This document shows positions 1 through 10,358 of a DNA stretch of 64,000 nucleotides, one piece after another; within the stretch, counting starts at the first letter, position 1; every line of letters begins with the position of its first letter. The notes under the pieces were generated by a model. It was not told the DNA's origin. It searched no databases and was given only the letters and a program-made list of their open reading frames with translations. The stretch spans positions 27,818 through 91,817 of the forward strand of contig CALSPN010000001.1 of NCBI GenBank assembly GCA_943788245.1. The letters are read 5' to 3'. Source of the stretch: an uncultured Verrucomicrobiae bacterium (GTDB lineage: Bacteria > Verrucomicrobiota > Verrucomicrobiia > Limisphaerales > AAA164-E04). The translations under genes and the position numbers were made by a program.

Positions 1-1733
1 GTCCCCTAATATTTCCGGCCAGATACGTTGCAAACTGCGGTAGGCAATGTAACGAACAACGGGGTAAGGATCCTCCAGCAGTGGTATGAGAAAAGGTGCC
101 ATCCAATCCGGATTCGAAACCTCAATCGCTGGTTCCCAACCCATATGCCAAGCGGCTACGGCACGTTGAGCTGCATGACCTTTTAACATCCACAGCAAAC
201 CTGCTGATATGGATTTTTGCTCCTCTGTAAGTTTCAAATCCTCGCTACCGTAGCGGTCTGCCATATGGTCCTGCGCCCAGCCCAAAGATTTATCCAGGTG
301 ACAGAGATTACATGCGTTGGGTACACCAAACTCGGTGCTGCTTTTTAATCTCGGAGATTGAATCTGATGCGTTCGAATAGCGTTGAACAAGGCGTACGTT
401 GTATGCGGCATATGACAATTCATGCAGTCGCTACCCGAAGAATCCTGCATGTGAAAGGTGTGATCAGAGATGCTTTCATTGTATGCTGGCTCGGTGTGGC
501 ATTGGGTGCAGGATTGGTTACGAACGAGTGTCGGTTTTAGCTGATCTGCAGGAGGCGCATCGTGCATGGAATGACAGGAAAGACAACTCATGTCACCTGA
601 GACATAACACTCAGACCGGGACATGCCGGTGAACTCTCGGCCACCCGCCAGAATGCTTCCATCTTCCCACCAACGTTCGCGAAAGAATGCTGGGTTTTTT
701 TCTAGTTCATCCCAGCGTGTCTTCGGATCTCCTTCCATTGGATAATGGATATAGTATCGGGAATCGGACAAAAGATCGCCCGGTTTGAATTGAACGCCTT
801 CATGGGCGATTTGCATTGCTACCTCATCTTTGGGAATAAAGACTCCGTGGCATTGCCCGCAAACATGACTGGAACGTTCATGATCCAATTTCGCGGGGTT
901 TACGATTGCCTGGTCGCGATCATTTCCCAGCCTGGATCCATACCTGTTGGCTGGATTTTGATGCAGTGCTATATGTTCTTCACCCGGACCGTGGCAGGCT
1001 TCGCAGCTGATGCCCAATTCAGCAACCTCAGTTTCCAGCATGCCAGTGTCATCATTGAGTCCTGGATTCCATCCTGTACTGTGGCAGCGAATACAATGAT
1101 GGTTCCACTGGGTGACCATCCGCTCGCGATCTTCGGGTCCACGCATGAAAGCGGCCTCTCTTGGGATCCAGCGTTTGTCCTTGATAAGGTAAACCAAGGG
1201 CAAGGTCTGCAGCAGGGTTTCCATGCGGGGGCTCTCCACCCAATACGTCTGATAATGGTGAGACCCGGTTGTCATCACCACCTGACGATCCACATGCGGG
1301 ATTTTGCTTAAATCAGCTTTTCTGTTTTTTTGGGCAGCCTGCATCAACAAGTCAGGATCTGGCATCCGGGCCCAAAAAGTATTGTTGGTTTTGTAAACTG
1401 AGTATTCCAATCCGTCCGAAAGAATCGTTTGATTATCGAACGCACCGAACACATTCCCTTCCTTAGCCTGCATGGTCATGGAGCGATGGAAAGTGCCCTT
1501 CCAGGACGCATGTTCGCCAGGATGACAGGATTGACATCGATCAGAGGAAGCATAGGCATCCACCTTGCCCAGCTCGGGCAGTTGTTCTCTCAGAACCTTG
1601 TCCGCGGAATCCCTGAGGGAGGCCTCCATTCGTCCCTTGACCAAAGAAACTACCAACAAAGTAACGGCCGCCAAGCCAGTGATGATGGCCAAAAGGATTG
1701 TATACTCTTGAGATGTTCGTTTTGTCTGGCTCA
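1..1733 (-). CDS. Multihaem (at least 8 CxxCH) c-type cytochrome with C-terminal HEAT-like segment, partial at left edge
   Basis: Minus-strand frame open from ATG at 1733 (MSQTKRTSQEYTILLAIITGLAAVTLLVVSLV, N-terminal TM anchor) to the window edge, so no stop and not in the ORF track. CxxCH motifs read: CQSCH, CIRCH, CEACH, CGQCH, CLSCH, CTQCH, CMNCH, CNLCH. The end reads ...PFLIPLLEDPYPVVRYIAYRSLQRISG (HEAT-like). Confidence 0.88.
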
Positions 1734-2172
1734 TGGCAGCGTTCGCTTTCTACCCTTACGATCGTTACAAGTTTCCGTTACGTTTGCCACTTGTTAATTG
1801 GGTTAATTCACTAACTCAGGACAAAATCACGCTGCCTTCAGGTTTTAATCAAATGATCACTTGGGTGCCAATCTTAAAGGAGTATCGGATTTTCTTATCC
1901 TATTGTCATGTTTCTGAACCTCTACTTTAACTAATAAACGCAGAGTGCGAACGTTGGTGTAATATTCAAATTTCCAAGTGAAAAATCCCAAATAAACTAA
2001 TCGCTACTCTATCATTTAAAATGGATTAGATAATTCAAAAAACAGAACTTTTGAGGTTGGGCATGTTTTATTGTGTGCCTGACTCATGAGGCATGCTTTT
2101 TGAGTTAACAAGGGGAAATACGGTGCTGTGTCCAACAATTCTGACCCTCTTCGGTATGCTATTCATGTTAAA

Positions 2173-2198
2173 AAAGCCCTTGAAATTTCAAGGGCTTT
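2173..2198. terminator. Perfect 26-bp palindrome, probable intrinsic terminator
   Basis: aaagcccttgaaatttcaagggcttt, just downstream of the stop of the minus-strand CDS at 2257. Confidence 0.6.
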
Positions 2199-2256
2199 CG
2201 ATGGTTTTCACAGGAAGGATTCCCATGAAAAAATTGATGGGTTGCCCGCGCAACAC

Positions 2257-3024
2257 TCATTCATGAAACATGTAATCATAGAGCTGATTTGTCGTGCCGT
2301 CCAATTCCCATGGGATTATTTCGTCAGGATTTCCTCCATTGGGATCTTGCTCAAATGGAATGAGGTGGCAGCTGCCCGCGTAACGCCAGGGGTCCAGCAC
2401 ATACATTACCTCACCCGTATTCTTGTCAATGACTCCAAGATAAATATGCGCTGCATATTCATTTGGAAGCCATCCGTAGTCGCATAGACTTACCACATCG
2501 TAACACGTAAACGCTGCGTTCAAGTTGTTTACGATACGCCGAATGGCGTTTTGAATATAATCATGTACCTCATCGCATTTGGACCCTCCTGTCATATTAC
2601 CAATCCACCCTCTTGCATCGAGGTCATCGATTATTTGTTGCTCAGCTGCTTCAAGAATATCCATTAATTGCATGAATTCTGAATAACAGACTGCACCGTT
2701 TGGATCGTAGACAGTGCCAACCTGAGTTAAATGCCAGCCATAGCTGCTCCAGTATGACATTTCAGTTCCTCTAATTTGTTCCCACTCGATCCTCAGGTGA
2801 GCTGGAATACTAGCTTCAATTCTTACTCGATCCTCCATCAGTTGATCATAAGCCTCGAGCTTGGCGCCACGTAGCGTCCAAGCTGAGCCATAACCATGTG
2901 CAATTACCACGTCATTATTGAAAATAGTTGATTGAGCCATCGCACTTGAAAAGCCAATAAGAATGGAGCAGCCGATTAAAGCGAATGCGAATTTTTGCTT
3001 TGCAATATTTAATATTTTTTTCAT
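2257..3024 (-). CDS. Secreted hypothetical protein, possible papain/transglutaminase-like fold
   Basis: ORF 2257..3081; likely start at 3024 gives signal peptide MKKILNIAKQKFAFALIGCSILIGFSSAMAQS. C-terminal AFTCYDVV...AAHIYLGVIDKNTGEVMYVLDPWRY has an ordered Cys/His/Asp pattern. Confidence 0.6.
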   Translation of the reverse strand: MKKILNIAKQKFAFALIGCSILIGFSSAMAQSTIFNNDVVIAHGYGSAWTLRGAKLEAYDQLMEDRVRIEASIPAHLRIEWEQIRGTEMSYWSSYGWHLTQVGTVYDPNGAVCYSEFMQLMDILEAAEQQIIDDLDARGWIGNMTGGSKCDEVHDYIQNAIRRIVNNLNAAFTCYDVVSLCDYGWLPNEYAAHIYLGVIDKNTGEVMYVLDPWRYAGSCHLIPFEQDPNGGNPDEIIPWELDGTTNQLYDYMFHE

Positions 3025-3318
3025 ACCAGGTTTCTTTGATTCAACAACTTTGATTGCAAGCGCCATGCCACTCTCACACATGAGAATTGATAGAGCTCAA
3101 TTCGAAATCGGTGGGTCATTCATGCAAATTGAGCATGAATACAATGGAGGAACATCCAAAGTGATCAGAAACCAGAAAAGTTTAATCACATCGCTGAACA
3201 ACTGTTTCGCTTACTCCCGAATTTAAAAGCTCCATTGAGAGGGTTCTGTTCACTAGATAATTGCTTTACTTGCTCATATCAGCAGCGCATCATGGGAAAT
3301 AATCCAAGGAAGTGAACC

Positions 3319-4056
3319 ATGAAAAAATCTGATTTAAAATCTGGCTTTACACTGATTGAGTTATTGGTTGTGATTGCCATCATCGCCATCCTTGCAGGCA
3401 TGCTTCTGCCGGCATTATCCAAAGCCAAGGAAAAGGCCAAAAGAACCAAATGCCTGAGTAGCTTGCGGCAGCTTGGTATCGCCAGTCACATGTATGCAGA
3501 TGATAACAACAATCATCTGCCACCCATGGTCAATAATCAGAATCAGGTGGGTAATTGGTCGTGGGATATGCCCCAGACCGTTGTTTCCAATTTGCTGGGA
3601 TACGGTTTTGATCGAAACATCCTATACTGTCCGTCGTTTGCCAAACAGAACAACGACACCCTCTGGAATTTCACCTCTCAATTCAAGGTCCTTGGTTACG
3701 CATTTGCCACCAAGGGATCCCCGGGTTTGGCACAAAGCAATATTTTTGAGCGTATTCAGTTAAAGACAGTGACCGACAACCGCAGCGGGGCTACTTATAC
3801 CATTGGAATTTCCGAGGGGATTTTTGTCGCTGATGCCACGCTCTCCAATCGCAACGATCGTGAGGGGTATGGCGGTAATTTTTCCAAAGTCGATGGAGGT
3901 TGGAAGGGGCACAGTTCTCCTCACCTTGCCGGGGGAGGGGCTCAAGATCGGCTTCCTGCGGGTGGAAACGCTCTTTACCTGGATGCGCATGTTGCATGGA
4001 AGCCATTCAGTCAGATGCAACAGCGAAGAACTCGAGGGCCTTTTTTTTGGTGGTGA
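3319..4056 (+). CDS. Type II secretion/type IV pilus-like pseudopilin with prepilin N-methylation motif
   Basis: [53 protein letters not shown], with C-terminal LYLDAHVAW as in verrucomicrobial/planctomycete G/H-like pseudopilins. Confidence 0.85.
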   Translation: MKKSDLKSGFTLIELLVVIAIIAILAGMLLPALSKAKEKAKRTKCLSSLRQLGIASHMYADDNNNHLPPMVNNQNQVGNWSWDMPQTVVSNLLGYGFDRNILYCPSFAKQNNDTLWNFTSQFKVLGYAFATKGSPGLAQSNIFERIQLKTVTDNRSGATYTIGISEGIFVADATLSNRNDREGYGGNFSKVDGGWKGHSSPHLAGGGAQDRLPAGGNALYLDAHVAWKPFSQMQQRRTRGPFFWW

Positions 4057-4457
4057 CGTTTCCTTGCTGACGCATGGCCTGATCGATATCTCGATTGAGG
4101 TTTTTCTACTTTCAAGCGAACAGGAGGCAGCTTGTTTTGCGATGAAATGGACCAGTTACTTGATGTAGCTCCTTTGGAAAAATCTCAGCATGGCCTCTTC
4201 AGATCCGACAATGATCTGCTTTGCTTGATCCTATTTCCAACTCCGCTTGATTACGATCAAGCAGCATCCTTTGCTATGGTGAAAATCCTTGGTTCAAACA
4301 TTCTCTCTTGAACTCGCTACGACAGCGTTTCCGGTGAACCGCTCCTTCTGGTTTAATGATCGAACAAAAAATATCCTGAGCCAACAATCAAAACCACTCA
4401 CTTAAACATTTCAAAAGTTTTGCTTAACTCAAATAAAAATATTGACAGAAGGCTTTG

Positions 4458-4479
4458 CTTAATGAGAATGAGTCTCAAT
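4458..4479. promoter_or_regulatory. Fur-box-like inverted repeat upstream of the TonB-dependent receptor
   Basis: cttaatgagaatgagtctcaat; core TGAGAATGAGTCTCA is a 7-1-7 near-palindrome, 11/14 to TGATAATNATTATCA. A nearly identical element lies at 6991..7013. Confidence 0.55.
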
Positions 4480-4520
4480 CGCAACAGCGAAATCCTTAAC
4501 ACAATATCTGGAAATATAAA

Positions 4521-6866
4521 ATGAACCGAAATCTCACCTCACAAAGAGAGGTTATCAAAAAAAATAATGCATTAAGCATCAGCATGCATTCAGGATTATT
4601 AACTACAATCTGTATGGGGTTGGTTTTTTCCTCATCACTCAAAGCCCAGGAATCTTCGAACATGGAGCAATCACAGACGGATCAACCACTGTTGTTGCCT
4701 GAAGTGTCTTTGATTGGCTCCGATGCATCACAGCAAGTGCTTCCTGCCTCTGGGGTATTCATCGGCAAGGATGATCTCAAAAAGCAAATCAACGTCGATG
4801 TAAACCGTGTTCTTCGTCAAGTACCGGGCGTTTATGTGCGAGAAGAAGATGGTAGCGGGCTTTTCCCGAATATCAGTGTGCGGGGTGTCACAACTGAACG
4901 AAGCAAAGCTGTCACCGTCATGGAGGATGGTATCCTCAGTGCGCCTGCCCCTTACTCAGCGCCTTCGGCTTATTATATTCCAAATATAGGACGCATGAGT
5001 GGTTTGGAAATTTTGAAGGGAAGTAGCCAAATCAAGTATGGTCCCCATATCACAGGTGGCGTCATTAATTATCTATCCACGCCCATACCGGTCGATCAGG
5101 AGACATTCCTCAAATTCTCATATGGATCCTACAACGAGGTGATTGGGCATTTTTGGCATGGTGATGTTCAGGAGCTTAACAAAGGTGGTCGTATTGGCTA
5201 TCTGGTGGAAGGGTTCTATCACGGTAGCGATGGGTTCAAGACCATCGATGCGACACCTGATTTTTCCGACACGGATGACACGGGTTTCAGGCGGGTTGAG
5301 CCCATGGTAAAAATCTTCTGGGAACCTGATACGGCCAATTACAACAGGATAGAATTCAAATATGGATTCTCTGGCCTGGACGCGAATGAGACTTACCTCG
5401 GATTATCAGAGGAAGATTTCAGTGCGGATCCCTTCAGACGTTACGCAGCTTCAAGGTTTGATCGTATTGAAACAGAGCAACAGCAGTTTTCGCTTCGTCA
5501 CATTGTCGAGCCGGATCCGAGCTTGCGCATCGCAACCACTGCCTACCTTCAGAACTTCACACGAAACTGGGCCAAACTCAAAGACTTGAGAGCACCTGTC
5601 AAAATGGGGCTTTCCCAAGCTCTAATGGATACTGGTCCCGGTGGAGGTTTAGCTATCCTGAAAGGTCAGGCTGCCGGAACGTATCGTCTCAGGAACAATG
5701 CACGAGATTACCAGCTCTACGGTATTCAAACCACCGCAACCAAGCAATTTGTAACAGGTAATGCCGAGCATGAATGGGAAACGGGTGTTCGATTACATTT
5801 CGATGAAATTGATCGTTTTCAGTGGGATGTGCAATATGACCAGGCTGCCAATGGGACCATCACAGGTGCCCAGACGGGAGTGAAGGGAGCTGCCGGAGAC
5901 CGGATTCAACAGTCAAGAGCGCTTGCGATTCATACCCAGGATCAGATTAAATGGGACCGCTGGTCGATAACGCCTGGTATTCGCTTTGAAACCGTTGATC
6001 AAGAATATGAACAGGATCAACGGCGCGGTGATGGAGGAGGCAGTCCTGACTCCGGTGATGGAAGTATTGATGCGGTTGCTGGTGGTGTCAGTTTTGGATA
6101 CGAAATCAATCAAGACTGGAATGCCTTTTTTGGTGTTCACCGAGGCTTTTCGATGCCTGGTCCAAGATCATCCATTCGCAGTAATCTGGAAGAAGAAACG
6201 TCATGGAGCTACGAGTTGGGCACAAGATACAACAACCCTGAACGGGGTTTGACAGCAGAGGCCATTGCGTTCAGGACCGACTTCAACGACTTGATCGTTG
6301 GAGGCAACATTGGCGGAGGCGGTTCTGCGACCACTGAAAATGTCGGCGATATCGATTCCATGGGACTTGAACTGGCGATTGGTTATGATCATGGTCAAGC
6401 ATCCAACTGGTCTATTCGCACGCCTGTGCGCTTGAGTGCAACACTGACCGATGCGACTCTGGATGGAGATGCCAGAAATACAGATGCAGAATCTTTGTTT
6501 GAAGGCGGTCGCGATGGTGCAGAAGTGCCATACATCCCGACTTATCAGTTCAATCTTCAAGCTGGTTTGGAATTTGGGAAACTCGGCGCCTATGCAAGTC
6601 TTACCTATGTTCCTGAGACCTTTACAAGTGCCAGTAACAACAGCGCAAATGTCCGAGCTGATGGCACATCAGATGCCAGGGTAGGGACGACTGACAATTA
6701 CTTGTTAACGGATCTCTCGGTTCGCTATCAGATAAGGGAGAATACGACCATTTTTGGCGGTATCCGCAATCTTTTCGATAAAGAATATGTGGCTTCCAGG
6801 CATCCTCATGGTCCTCGTCCAGGATTACCACGATTTTTCAACGGAGGCGTAGAAATGAATTTCTGA
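4521..6866 (+). CDS. TonB-dependent outer membrane receptor (FecA-like)
   Basis: 781 aa; plug domain (VNRVLRQVPGVYVREEDGSGLFPNISVRGVTTERSKAVTVMEDGI), barrel, and C-terminal FGGIRNLFDKEYVASRHPHGPRPGLPRFFNGGVEMNF ending in an aromatic residue. Confidence 0.93.
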   Translation: MNRNLTSQREVIKKNNALSISMHSGLLTTICMGLVFSSSLKAQESSNMEQSQTDQPLLLPEVSLIGSDASQQVLPASGVFIGKDDLKKQINVDVNRVLRQVPGVYVREEDGSGLFPNISVRGVTTERSKAVTVMEDGILSAPAPYSAPSAYYIPNIGRMSGLEILKGSSQIKYGPHITGGVINYLSTPIPVDQETFLKFSYGSYNEVIGHFWHGDVQELNKGGRIGYLVEGFYHGSDGFKTIDATPDFSDTDDTGFRRVEPMVKIFWEPDTANYNRIEFKYGFSGLDANETYLGLSEEDFSADPFRRYAASRFDRIETEQQQFSLRHIVEPDPSLRIATTAYLQNFTRNWAKLKDLRAPVKMGLSQALMDTGPGGGLAILKGQAAGTYRLRNNARDYQLYGIQTTATKQFVTGNAEHEWETGVRLHFDEIDRFQWDVQYDQAANGTITGAQTGVKGAAGDRIQQSRALAIHTQDQIKWDRWSITPGIRFETVDQEYEQDQRRGDGGGSPDSGDGSIDAVAGGVSFGYEINQDWNAFFGVHRGFSMPGPRSSIRSNLEEETSWSYELGTRYNNPERGLTAEAIAFRTDFNDLIVGGNIGGGGSATTENVGDIDSMGLELAIGYDHGQASNWSIRTPVRLSATLTDATLDGDARNTDAESLFEGGRDGAEVPYIPTYQFNLQAGLEFGKLGAYASLTYVPETFTSASNNSANVRADGTSDARVGTTDNYLLTDLSVRYQIRENTTIFGGIRNLFDKEYVASRHPHGPRPGLPRFFNGGVEMNF

Positions 6867-6899
6867 AGTGGATTTCCTCTTCAGTTCCTCGAACAATCG

Positions 6900-6929
6900 C
6901 GCCAGTTGACCTTTTTCGGTCAACTGGCG
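6900..6929. terminator. 12-bp-stem hairpin downstream of the TonB-dependent receptor gene
   Basis: cgccagttgacc-tttttc-ggtcaactggcg. No obvious T tract follows. Confidence 0.5.
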
Positions 6930-6990
6930 TATTTGCATTCCAAAAACCAGTCGAGTATTTATTAGCAGGACACATGGCTCTCTGCTTGCA

Positions 6991-7013
6991 ATTGAGACTC
7001 ATTCTTATTAATG
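6991..7013. promoter_or_regulatory. Fur-box-like element upstream of the DUF3450-ExbB-ExbD-TonB operon
   Basis: attgagactcattcttattaatg; reverse complement closely matches 4458..4479. Ends 12 bp before the ATG at 7026. Confidence 0.55.
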
Positions 7014-7025
7014 AAGTAGTACAAA

Positions 7026-7814
7026 ATGACATTCCAAACAACATTATGGCAACTTTTTGTCATCACCACGCTCCTTGGCTCAATCGAATCAATGGCATTT
7101 GCCGACAGCCGCCTTGCTGACGCGCGGGCTGCCGTAGCTCAATGGGTGGAACTTGAAAAAAATATTTCCAGAGAACGGCTCGCCTGGGATGAAAAAAAGC
7201 GTCTTCTGGAAGACATGACCGCTGTGGCTGAAGCTGAAATCGTCACGATAAAGGAACAACTGGAAGACTTGAGCGTTGCTGCCGATGAAAGCGAGAGACG
7301 CCGCATCGAACTTGTCAAAAAGAGCGACACTCATGCAGAATTATCCAGCAGCGTAAAAATCTCTCTTGAGTCTTTCGAGATTCGGTTAAAAACACTCTTT
7401 CCACGCCTTCCAAAACCGCTGGCGGATAAATTAAAAATGATCATGGATCGTCTGCCTGATGATTCCAAAAAGACATCACTCGGTATAGCTGCTCGCATGC
7501 AAGCGGTGATCGCAATGATCACTGAAATTCAGAGATTTGACAGAGTGGTGACGACAGGTGAGGAGCTCATGAATCTCTCGGATGGGGAAACACGTGAAAT
7601 TTACACCATTCATTTCGGACTCGGTGCCTCATACTTCATGACATCGGACAGTGCTGAAGGGGGCGTCGGTACCCCGGCCGAAAACGGTTGGCAATGGGAG
7701 TCCCGGCCACAACTTGTCTCCAGTATTCAACGTGCGATCGCATTGGCATCAGGGAATGGTGTCGAAGCTGGGTTTCTCTCACTGCCAGTCGCCACAAAAC
7801 AAACCCAAAGATGA
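7026..7814 (+). CDS. DUF3450-like periplasmic coiled-coil protein of a TonB/TtpC locus
   Basis: Signal peptide then heptad-rich coiled coil (RLADARAAVAQWVELEKNISRERLAWDEKKRLLEDM...). First gene of the ExbB/ExbD/TonB operon, the usual DUF3450 position. Confidence 0.75.
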   Translation: MTFQTTLWQLFVITTLLGSIESMAFADSRLADARAAVAQWVELEKNISRERLAWDEKKRLLEDMTAVAEAEIVTIKEQLEDLSVAADESERRRIELVKKSDTHAELSSSVKISLESFEIRLKTLFPRLPKPLADKLKMIMDRLPDDSKKTSLGIAARMQAVIAMITEIQRFDRVVTTGEELMNLSDGETREIYTIHFGLGASYFMTSDSAEGGVGTPAENGWQWESRPQLVSSIQRAIALASGNGVEAGFLSLPVATKQTQR

Positions 7815-9256
7815 GGGCATTACAGCGATTTTCTGCGATTCACCTGGTGCAGCGTATTTGTTGTGGTGTCAGTTTTTGCCTCATGACGTTCGGATGGACC
7901 CAATCCATTGAACAACTTACCGAGCGGCAGCAAAATCGACTCGAGGAAGCAACGGAGCGCCTTAAAGTACTGCGTTTGGAAATTCGAGATCAGCAAATCC
8001 CGATGGGGAAAAAACTTTCGGACCTTCGATATGAATCGGATAGCAAAGAACGCCTTCTAAAAGAGCGGCAGCGATTGCGCGACCGATCAAGCCTGAGTCT
8101 GGAGCAACTCGAATCCCAAGTGGCGGCCGGGAAAAAGGAGTTGGATTATATTGCCGGTAACTTGTTCAATGAGTTTGAATCCTCATTCAAGGCTGCACTT
8201 TCTCCAGGAGAAATAACGACTTTTGGAGAAGATCTTCGTCAATTGGACCTGTTGTTTGAGCGAGATGATACCACTGAAGCCGAGAAGATTTCAGCTTCAA
8301 TGGAACAGATAGCTGATTCCCTTGATCGTATCGATGGCCTGTTGGCAGGTAAAAGATATCCCGGCTCAGCGCTGGATCCAGAGGGAAAGCAGCTTGCGGG
8401 GAGTTTCATTCAAGTGGGGCCACTTCTTTACTTCATATCGGAATCAAAAGGCACAGTTGGTTGGGTGGAAGAGACCCGTACTTTAAAACCCAAGATGCGC
8501 TCCATTGGATCCTCCGAGGTGAAGGCCATCCAAAATCTCTCAGAGACCGGGATTGGCCTTCTTCCCGTGGATCCGACTTTGGGGGATGCGGTTGCTTTTG
8601 CTGAGACGAAGGAATCCTGGCAAGAGCATTTTAAAAAAGGAGGGGTTTGGGTTATCCCGATCATTGGATTTGCGATTCTTTCGATGGTTGTCGCCATCTA
8701 TAAATCCATTCAGGTTTCCTTGATCCGCCAGCCACAACCCAGGGTTGTGCACGAAATAATTGAAAAACTAGGCGCTAACGATTCAAAGGGAGCTCTCAGT
8801 TTGGCCGCATCGCAATCTGGACCGGCAGCTCAAATGTTGACTGAAGGTGTCAAGAACGCGGGCGAATCTGTTGAATTGGTAGAAGAAGTCATGTTTGAAT
8901 CTATCCTGGGGGCGCAGCCTAAATTAGAGCGCTTTCTCAATGTGATTGCTGTCACTGCTGCCACAGCGCCCTTGCTCGGGCTTCTGGGGACGGTAACGGG
9001 AATAATCAAGACGTTCAAATTGATGGAAATATTCGGAGCGGGAGATCCCAAACCGCTTATTTCCGGTATCTCGGAGGCACTTATCACAACCGAGATGGGG
9101 TTGGTTCTGGCAATTCCCGCCTTGATTGCGCATGCCTTGCTATCGCGAAGAGTCGCTGGCATTCTGGCGCAGATGGAGAAACTCTCAATTGCTTTTGTGA
9201 ACGGCTTGTCCCGCCGAGATGTTGGCTTCAAGGCTGCAGAAAATTCAACTGACTAG
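7811..9256 (+). CDS. TtpC/ExbB-family proton channel protein with long periplasmic coiled-coil N-terminus
   Basis: ORF 7688..9256; ATG at 7811 overlaps the upstream stop (ATGA). Signal peptide, coiled coil, then MotA/TolQ/ExbB domain ([56 protein letters not shown]). Confidence 0.85.
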   Translation: MRALQRFSAIHLVQRICCGVSFCLMTFGWTQSIEQLTERQQNRLEEATERLKVLRLEIRDQQIPMGKKLSDLRYESDSKERLLKERQRLRDRSSLSLEQLESQVAAGKKELDYIAGNLFNEFESSFKAALSPGEITTFGEDLRQLDLLFERDDTTEAEKISASMEQIADSLDRIDGLLAGKRYPGSALDPEGKQLAGSFIQVGPLLYFISESKGTVGWVEETRTLKPKMRSIGSSEVKAIQNLSETGIGLLPVDPTLGDAVAFAETKESWQEHFKKGGVWVIPIIGFAILSMVVAIYKSIQVSLIRQPQPRVVHEIIEKLGANDSKGALSLAASQSGPAAQMLTEGVKNAGESVELVEEVMFESILGAQPKLERFLNVIAVTAATAPLLGLLGTVTGIIKTFKLMEIFGAGDPKPLISGISEALITTEMGLVLAIPALIAHALLSRRVAGILAQMEKLSIAFVNGLSRRDVGFKAAENSTD

Positions 9257-9259
9257 TCC

Positions 9260-9946
9260 GTGGAACTGAACCCCAACAACTTTTTTGTCGAAGTGATCTG
9301 GACTTGGGTGAGTGGTGGCTGGCTCATGCTACCACTCCTCATTCTGACATTCTTCATTTACTACAGCGCTCTTTTTCTCTGGTTGCAACTGGAACATCAT
9401 TATCTGGTGCAATCGGGAGTTCACTTGCTTTCAGATCATGAAATAACAGAGATTTTAGATGAAGGCTCCATACCGCTGCGTCAGATGCTGTGGAACCAGG
9501 ACTCAGATATCGAAGACGTCAAAAGGCATTTTATTGAGGTCTCCAATGAATACCTTCCACCGATCAACCGACGCATTCATTTTCTAGGAATCATGATCAC
9601 TATTGGTCCTCTGATGGGATTGTTGGGAACAGTGACGGGTATGCTTTCGACTTTCGACGGTATGATTGTCGGTCAAGGTGAGAAATTTCAAAATGTCGTT
9701 CAAGGTATCTCTGAGGCGCTGATTACGACTCAGACTGGCCTTATCATTTCCATACCGGCCATGGCCATTCTCTCAATCATTATTCAACGGAGAAACCGGC
9801 TCAGGCGATCTATTGTACGTCTGGAACGTTTTAATACATGTCGGCTCCTCAGATTGGGCTGTCCGATTGGTTCAACGAAGGGAAAGGTCTCATCCATCGG
9901 ATCGAAGCTGCCAACAAATTCAAGCGGGGCTATTCAAACTGCCTGA
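9260..9946 (+). CDS. exbB: ExbB-type MotA/TolQ/ExbB proton channel protein
   Basis: [59 protein letters not shown] start. Confidence 0.88.
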   Translation: MELNPNNFFVEVIWTWVSGGWLMLPLLILTFFIYYSALFLWLQLEHHYLVQSGVHLLSDHEITEILDEGSIPLRQMLWNQDSDIEDVKRHFIEVSNEYLPPINRRIHFLGIMITIGPLMGLLGTVTGMLSTFDGMIVGQGEKFQNVVQGISEALITTQTGLIISIPAMAILSIIIQRRNRLRRSIVRLERFNTCRLLRLGCPIGSTKGKVSSIGSKLPTNSSGAIQTA

Positions 9947-9953
9947 ACAAATC

Positions 9954-10358
9954 ATGAGAAAACGGAAATTAGTTTTTGATCAACAATCCCGTGCCAGCGA
10001 TATCAACGTGTCGCCGCTGATTGACATTGTCTTCATCCTCCTGATTTTCTTCATTGTGACCACGGTCTTTGTGGAAGAGTCCGGCGTTGAAGTGCAGAAG
10101 CCTCAGGCGGCTTCAGCGCAACAACTTGAAAAGCGTTCCATATTGATTGCAATCACTTCCGATGGACAAATCTTTCATGGAGGTCAGGAAATTGGCCTTC
10201 GCGGTGTCAGGGGGGTTGTCAAGCGGTTGCTCAAGCAGGAAGATATGCCTGTCATCGTTCAAGCCGATCGAACGATTTCCATTGATTTATACGCCAACGT
10301 TCACGACGAAGCCGCACTGGCAGGAGCCAAACAAATAAATCTGGCCACAAAAAAATAG
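9954..10358 (+). CDS. exbD: ExbD/TolR biopolymer transport protein
   Basis: In-frame ATG at 9954: [44 protein letters not shown]. Confidence 0.88.
   Translation: MRKRKLVFDQQSRASDINVSPLIDIVFILLIFFIVTTVFVEESGVEVQKPQAASAQQLEKRSILIAITSDGQIFHGGQEIGLRGVRGVVKRLLKQEDMPVIVQADRTISIDLYANVHDEAALAGAKQINLATKK

Noticed and set aside
745-1311. 188-aa plus-strand ORF
   Set aside because: Antisense to the multihaem cytochrome, whose CxxCH motifs are unambiguous on the minus strand.
4057-4457. Possible degraded gene or regulatory RNA between pseudopilin and receptor
   Set aside because: Only short inverted repeats (gcttgatc...gatcaagc) were seen; not enough to support a feature.
6201-6560. 119-aa minus-strand ORF inside the TonB receptor gene
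   Set aside because: Shadow ORF with no family features.
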